26,623 nucleotides of DNA from UMGS1696 sp964621165. GTDB lineage: Bacteria > Bacillota > Clostridia > Oscillospirales > CAG-272. Positions 23,235 through 26,623 of the stretch are shown piece by piece; the first letter of the stretch is position 1; every line of letters begins with the position of its first letter. The notes beneath the pieces were generated by a model that saw only the letters and a list, made by a program, of their open reading frames with translations, was not told the DNA's origin and made no database searches. Made by a program: the position numbers and the translations under genes. Location of the stretch: the NCBI GenBank assembly GCA_964621165.1, contig CAZULC010000021.1:1-26623 (forward strand). The letters run 5' to 3'.

Positions 23235-24728
23235 ATGAAAAAAAGAACATTATGTGTTCTGCTTGCTATGCTGATGGCTGTGTCGGCCGTGTCGTGCAGC
23301 AACAGCGAAGCGAACAAAGACACGTCTGAAAGCACACCGACGTCGAGCGGTACGACAGAGACGGAAGCCGAAACAATTGATGAGTCCACACTTACCGATC
23401 GCGAAAAACGTGCGCTTGTATCCGACGATCTTCCCGCATCCATGGATTACGGCGGAGATTCATTCCGTGTGATGGTTCCAACTGAACGTCTTTATGAGAT
23501 TGTTTCTGAGGAGCTGACCGCAGACAACTGCAATGATGCTGTGTATAACCGTGACCTTGATATTGAAACGCGATTCAATATAAAAATCGAAGCTACAGAA
23601 GACTCCGAGCCATGGTCCCAGCTCAAGACGATTGCTACAGCCGGAACTAACGACTATGAACTTGTAACAATTTATGACTACCTTGCATACGTACCAATTA
23701 CCAGCAACTCTGTTCTCAACTGGACTGAGATTCCAAATGTAAATCTGGATAAGCCTTGGCACAACCAGCTTGCAAACGAAAACTCTACCATAAACGACCG
23801 CCTTTATGCAATCTGCTCTGACCTTTCAATCACATCCATGACATACACGCACGCTTTCTTCTTCAATGTTGATATGATGGAAAACTACGGCTATAAGACA
23901 ACCGACCTCTACGATATGGTAAAGGAAGGCAAATGGACTTTCGATACATTCTCTACGATGGTGGCGGACATGTATGAGGATAAAAATGGTAATGGAAAGA
24001 AAGACACTCTTGATATATATGGTTTCGGTTATTACATTGAAAACGCTGCCGACGTATGGCTTGCAGCATTTGACCAACCTATAATTGACACAAGCGATGG
24101 TAATATTAATTTAGTATTCATGTGCGATAAAACAGTTTCAATTCTTGATAAGTTATCTGATTTCCACACCAATAACGCCGGATATATACAATACACAGGC
24201 GCAGCAAAGGATGAAGAAACAAAATTCCTCAACGGAAATCTCGTTATGGCTCCCCTTCGTTTCTACGCTGCGTTTAACTCACTCCGCGAGATGGATAGTA
24301 CATATTCGCTTCTTCCTTACCCGAAGTGGGATGAAAATCAGGAAGATTACTATACCAACGCCGACGATAAATTCAGTGTTTTCTGCGTTCCGATTCCCGC
24401 ATATTCAAATCAGGAATTTGTAGGTATGATCTATGAAGCTCTCTGTGCAGAGTCCTACAAGAACGTATATCCCGAATATTACGATGTAGCTCTCAAGGGT
24501 AAGTACTCCTCCGATGAGGATATGGCTGAAATAGTTGACATCATCATGTCAGGACGTAACTTCGATTTTTCCTTCCAGTTCGGTGAGACTGTGTTTGGAA
24601 GACTGCCCTACTTGATACGTGATATGCTATTGGATGGCGATACAAACCTCGCTTCTAAATATAAGACAAAGGAAAAGGCCATCACCAAGCTCATTGATAA
24701 GCAGTTGTATCCTGCATATTTCGACTGA
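23235..24728 (+). CDS. Extracellular solute-binding lipoprotein 1
   Basis: This 497-residue ABC-transporter-type binding protein is lipid-anchored outside the cell: a positively charged start, a hydrophobic signal segment and a lipobox ending at Cys21 (VSAVSC), then a flexible Ser/Thr/Glu-rich linker to about residue 55. The two-lobed binding domain follows, with AGTNDYELVTI, PNVNLDKPWHNQ and a calcium-site-like loop DKNGNGKKDTLDIYGF. The layout is that of large sugar-binding proteins of family 1, though the ligand is unknown. No permease genes are adjacent. AAGGAG lies 12 nt before the ATG, and a four-codon frame (ATG at 23224) overlaps the start as ATGA. A paralogue is convergent at 24852. 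Confidence 0.9.
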   Translation: MKKRTLCVLLAMLMAVSAVSCSNSEANKDTSESTPTSSGTTETEAETIDESTLTDREKRALVSDDLPASMDYGGDSFRVMVPTERLYEIVSEELTADNCNDAVYNRDLDIETRFNIKIEATEDSEPWSQLKTIATAGTNDYELVTIYDYLAYVPITSNSVLNWTEIPNVNLDKPWHNQLANENSTINDRLYAICSDLSITSMTYTHAFFFNVDMMENYGYKTTDLYDMVKEGKWTFDTFSTMVADMYEDKNGNGKKDTLDIYGFGYYIENAADVWLAAFDQPIIDTSDGNINLVFMCDKTVSILDKLSDFHTNNAGYIQYTGAAKDEETKFLNGNLVMAPLRFYAAFNSLREMDSTYSLLPYPKWDENQEDYYTNADDKFSVFCVPIPAYSNQEFVGMIYEALCAESYKNVYPEYYDVALKGKYSSDEDMAEIVDIIMSGRNFDFSFQFGETVFGRLPYLIRDMLLDGDTNLASKYKTKEKAITKLIDKQLYPAYFD

Positions 24729-24777
24729 TTGAAAAACTTATATTTATAAAAATCGTGTTTTTTCACACAAAATAAAG

Positions 24778-24817
24778 AAAAGCTTCCGCTGAGAAAATCA
24801 AACGGGAGCTTTTCCTT
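24778..24817. terminator. Bidirectional terminator between the two binding-protein genes
   Basis: AAAAGCTTCCG (24778-24788) pairs with CGGGAGCTTTT (24803-24813), 11 bp with one G-U pair, 14-nt loop, with T-rich tails on both strands. Confidence 0.75.
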
Positions 24818-24851
24818 TGCCTGATTTGGCGTCAGACAACCTACAAACGCT

Positions 24852-26366
24852 TTACTGGGCGCTGACCAAATCGTCTATCTGTTCGTTGTATTTTTCTAGA
24901 ACCTTGTTGGCAACTCTTTCGGACTTGCTGTACATCGACGATACATCAGAAGAATAGCTGCGGAGCAGATTCATAATAGCCTCGTTGTAGCCGCCGATCT
25001 CGAAGTACCATCCTAAGTCGTAGGTACGTGTGGAGAAAATCAGATCGAGCATTCTCGCAGAGTCCTCGTCACGGGAAACCTTGCTCTGCAGTGTCTGTGA
25101 ATAGTATGCCGGCGTGAGGGTGTAGAGGGATTCATATGCAAGAGCCTGGGTTATAAATCCCGTGCGGGCAAGCTCTTCCTCGCTAAAAGAGTTTTTCGGA
25201 ATCGAATAGAGTGACAGCATCCATGAAGCCGCGCTGTTGTAGTATCTGTCCTGATTTTCGTCAAAGAGGGGAAGCGGAAGTATACCGAAGTCGTCCTCCA
25301 TCTCGCGGAAATCGGTGGCGTTGAAGAGATAATCCATGAAGAACAGCGCACGTCCTTCTCTGAAAGCAATCGTACCGTAGTCCTGGTCGTAACCATTTCT
25401 CTGGTAAGCGCAGGTGACGTCCTTGTTGTATGCGTATGCGGTGAACTTGTTGAATGCGTCAACGAACTTCTCACTGTACAATGTGAGCTGTATGTCGCCG
25501 TTTTCGTCAACCGAGCAGCACTTTATACCCGACGCATTTACAATTCCCATCATGATGTCGTCCCAGATGTAGATGCCGTAGATATCATCGACGTCGTTTA
25601 CATGACTGCCGTCGTTGTCGTAGTCGAGGTTTGAATCAACCGTTTCAGCGAGGGTGCGGAATCCGTCGATAGTCCATGTCTTTTTGTCTACCATCTCGTA
25701 AACATTGGGGAGATTGTACTCATCAGCCATTCTCTTGTTGTAGTATATACAGAATGTCGATTTGTTGTCGCCGATTGAAATATCTCCGGTAGCCATATAG
25801 CAGGCACCTTTGAAAGTGAAGTCGTCAACGGCGTACTGGTCCCACCAAGGCTGAGACAGATCCAGGTTTGGTACCTTGTAAATATCGAGAAGATAACCCG
25901 CGATCATAGCGTCACAGGAGCTGTAAGCCGAAAGACATGCCAGATCGTAGTCGTTGGTTCCTGCCTGAACCGAAATTCCAAGTGCGGTGTGACCCTGACG
26001 GTTGTCCGCGGTTATAACAATATTTTCGATTTCACAGTCGTAGTTGTCCTGAACCGTCATAACACGCTGATACATGGCGTCGTTAATAGGCTCGCCTATA
26101 AATTCTTCGGCTTCAAAGTCGTTTACAATCGAACTGTGCGTGAATATGTGAAATTTGTACCCGTCAAACTTCTGAGGCTCCAGTCCGAGCGAAAGCTTTT
26201 CTTCAGTTTCCTCTTCCGTATCGGCCTCAGTGGTTTCAGTCGGGTTTGCGGCGGAAACACCGGTGTCAGGCGAATCGGTATCGTCGTTTTCCTTATTCTG
26301 TGCGCAGGAAGCCATACCTGAGCCAAGCATGAGAAGCGCAAGAATCAACGCAAATCTTTTTTTCAT
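24852..26366 (-). CDS. Extracellular solute-binding lipoprotein 2, paralogue
   Basis: The 504-residue protein has a lipoprotein signal peptide with lipobox ending at Cys21 (SGMASC), then a Thr/Glu/Asp-rich linker to about residue 58 and a two-lobed binding domain. It shares with the protein at 23235 the same landmarks in the same order: AGTNDYDLACL, PNLDLSQPWWDQ, an Asp-rich calcium-like loop (DYDNDGSHVNDVDDIYGI), and FDENQDRYYNSA. The two are therefore diverged paralogues, probably both surface receptors for ABC importers of carbohydrates. GAGGAGG lies before the ATG. The upstream region is only 136 bp from the transposase gene and no clear promoter was found there. Confidence 0.9.
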   Translation of the reverse strand: MKKRFALILALLMLGSGMASCAQNKENDDTDSPDTGVSAANPTETTEADTEEETEEKLSLGLEPQKFDGYKFHIFTHSSIVNDFEAEEFIGEPINDAMYQRVMTVQDNYDCEIENIVITADNRQGHTALGISVQAGTNDYDLACLSAYSSCDAMIAGYLLDIYKVPNLDLSQPWWDQYAVDDFTFKGACYMATGDISIGDNKSTFCIYYNKRMADEYNLPNVYEMVDKKTWTIDGFRTLAETVDSNLDYDNDGSHVNDVDDIYGIYIWDDIMMGIVNASGIKCCSVDENGDIQLTLYSEKFVDAFNKFTAYAYNKDVTCAYQRNGYDQDYGTIAFREGRALFFMDYLFNATDFREMEDDFGILPLPLFDENQDRYYNSAASWMLSLYSIPKNSFSEEELARTGFITQALAYESLYTLTPAYYSQTLQSKVSRDEDSARMLDLIFSTRTYDLGWYFEIGGYNEAIMNLLRSYSSDVSSMYSKSERVANKVLEKYNEQIDDLVSAQ

Positions 26367-26438
26367 TGTTTTCCTCCTCGTATAATATAATTCTTATAAT
26401 GACTGTAATTCTTAAGTCCCCACTGATTAACTTCCCTA

Positions 26439-26468
26439 TTGCGAAATTGCGTAAAAATATGGTACAAT
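26439..26468 (+). promoter_or_regulatory. Promoter-like element before the transposase gene
   Basis: TTGCGA (26439-26444), 18 bp, TACAAT (26463-26468) preceded by TGG. It is a moderate match, close to the presumed left end of the insertion sequence, whose boundary cannot be fixed without the right end. Confidence 0.45.
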
Positions 26469-26502
26469 ATCCATATCAACACAACAGGGGAGCAAACATA
26501 AA

Positions 26503-26623
26503 ATGAAAAACCAACAAACGTTCACCGATCTGGAATACAGCAGCCGCAAGCGAATTACCCGCCGCGAGGAATTCCTGGACACCATGGATTCCATAATACC
26601 GTGGGACGAATTCGTGGAGTTAA
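26503..26623 (+). CDS. IS5-family transposase, N-terminal part
   Basis: The first 40 residues (MKNQQTFTDLEYSSRKRITR, then REEFLDTMDSIIPWDEFVEL) match the start of IS5-family DDE transposases, in which this segment (R-x-x-F-L-x-x-M-x-x-I-I-P-W) precedes the helix-turn-helix. The gene runs off the window, so the catalytic residues and the element's inverted repeats cannot be checked. AGGGGAG precedes the ATG. Confidence 0.85.
   Translation, partial: MKNQQTFTDLEYSSRKRITRREEFLDTMDSIIPWDEFVEL

Overview
The window looks like a chromosomal piece of an uncultured gut-type Clostridia (Oscillospiraceae/Ruminococcaceae-like). The pointers are consensus sigma-A promoters (TTGACA or TTGAAA, 17 bp, TATAAT), strong GGAGG-type ribosome sites, a type III glutamine synthetase, lipoprotein solute-binding proteins rich in Thr/Glu after the lipobox, a GH10 xylanase and a choloylglycine-hydrolase-family enzyme. 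No rRNA, tRNA or CRISPR array was seen.

Layout. 1-537 is AT-rich and without a convincing gene. 538-2446 (+) holds a small DUF6514-like protein, RNase HI, a GNAT acetyltransferase and a DUF1294 membrane protein. 2439-4727 (-) is ComEC with a degenerate C-terminal metallo-beta-lactamase domain. 4776-9881 is a decayed block: a hybrid sensor kinase (-) and a GH2 beta-galactosidase-like gene (+), divergently transcribed from intact-looking promoters but both full of nonsense codons and frameshifts. 9923-11946 (+) is an intact GH10 xylanase followed by an intact C59-family amidase. 11961-12479 (-) is an Ogt-type DNA repair methyltransferase. 12550-21734 is a nitrogen-assimilation island: gltB and glnN on the minus strand, a 55-residue small protein (-), and divergently glnA plus an ANTAR-domain regulator (+). 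21774-22922 (-) is an ECF-transporter S component with a uridine-kinase-like P-loop kinase. 23235-26366 holds two convergent paralogous solute-binding lipoproteins. The window ends inside an IS5-family transposase.

How it works together. The island brings together two unrelated glutamine synthetases (GSIII and a short GSI), the large glutamate synthase subunit and an RNA-binding ANTAR protein whose receiver domain lacks the phosphorylatable Asp. The 165-nt glnN leader contains two 16-nt hairpins, each with a 5-position stem (one has a mismatch) and a hexaloop with A at position 1 and G at position 4, the signature reported for ANTAR targets. Each overlaps the 5' arm of a larger hairpin that could act as a terminator. 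I infer that the ANTAR protein, perhaps informed by its operon partner GlnA instead of by phosphorylation, controls read-through into glnN-gltB. This is the most interesting system in the window. It rests on sequence inspection only; no folding or homology search was run.
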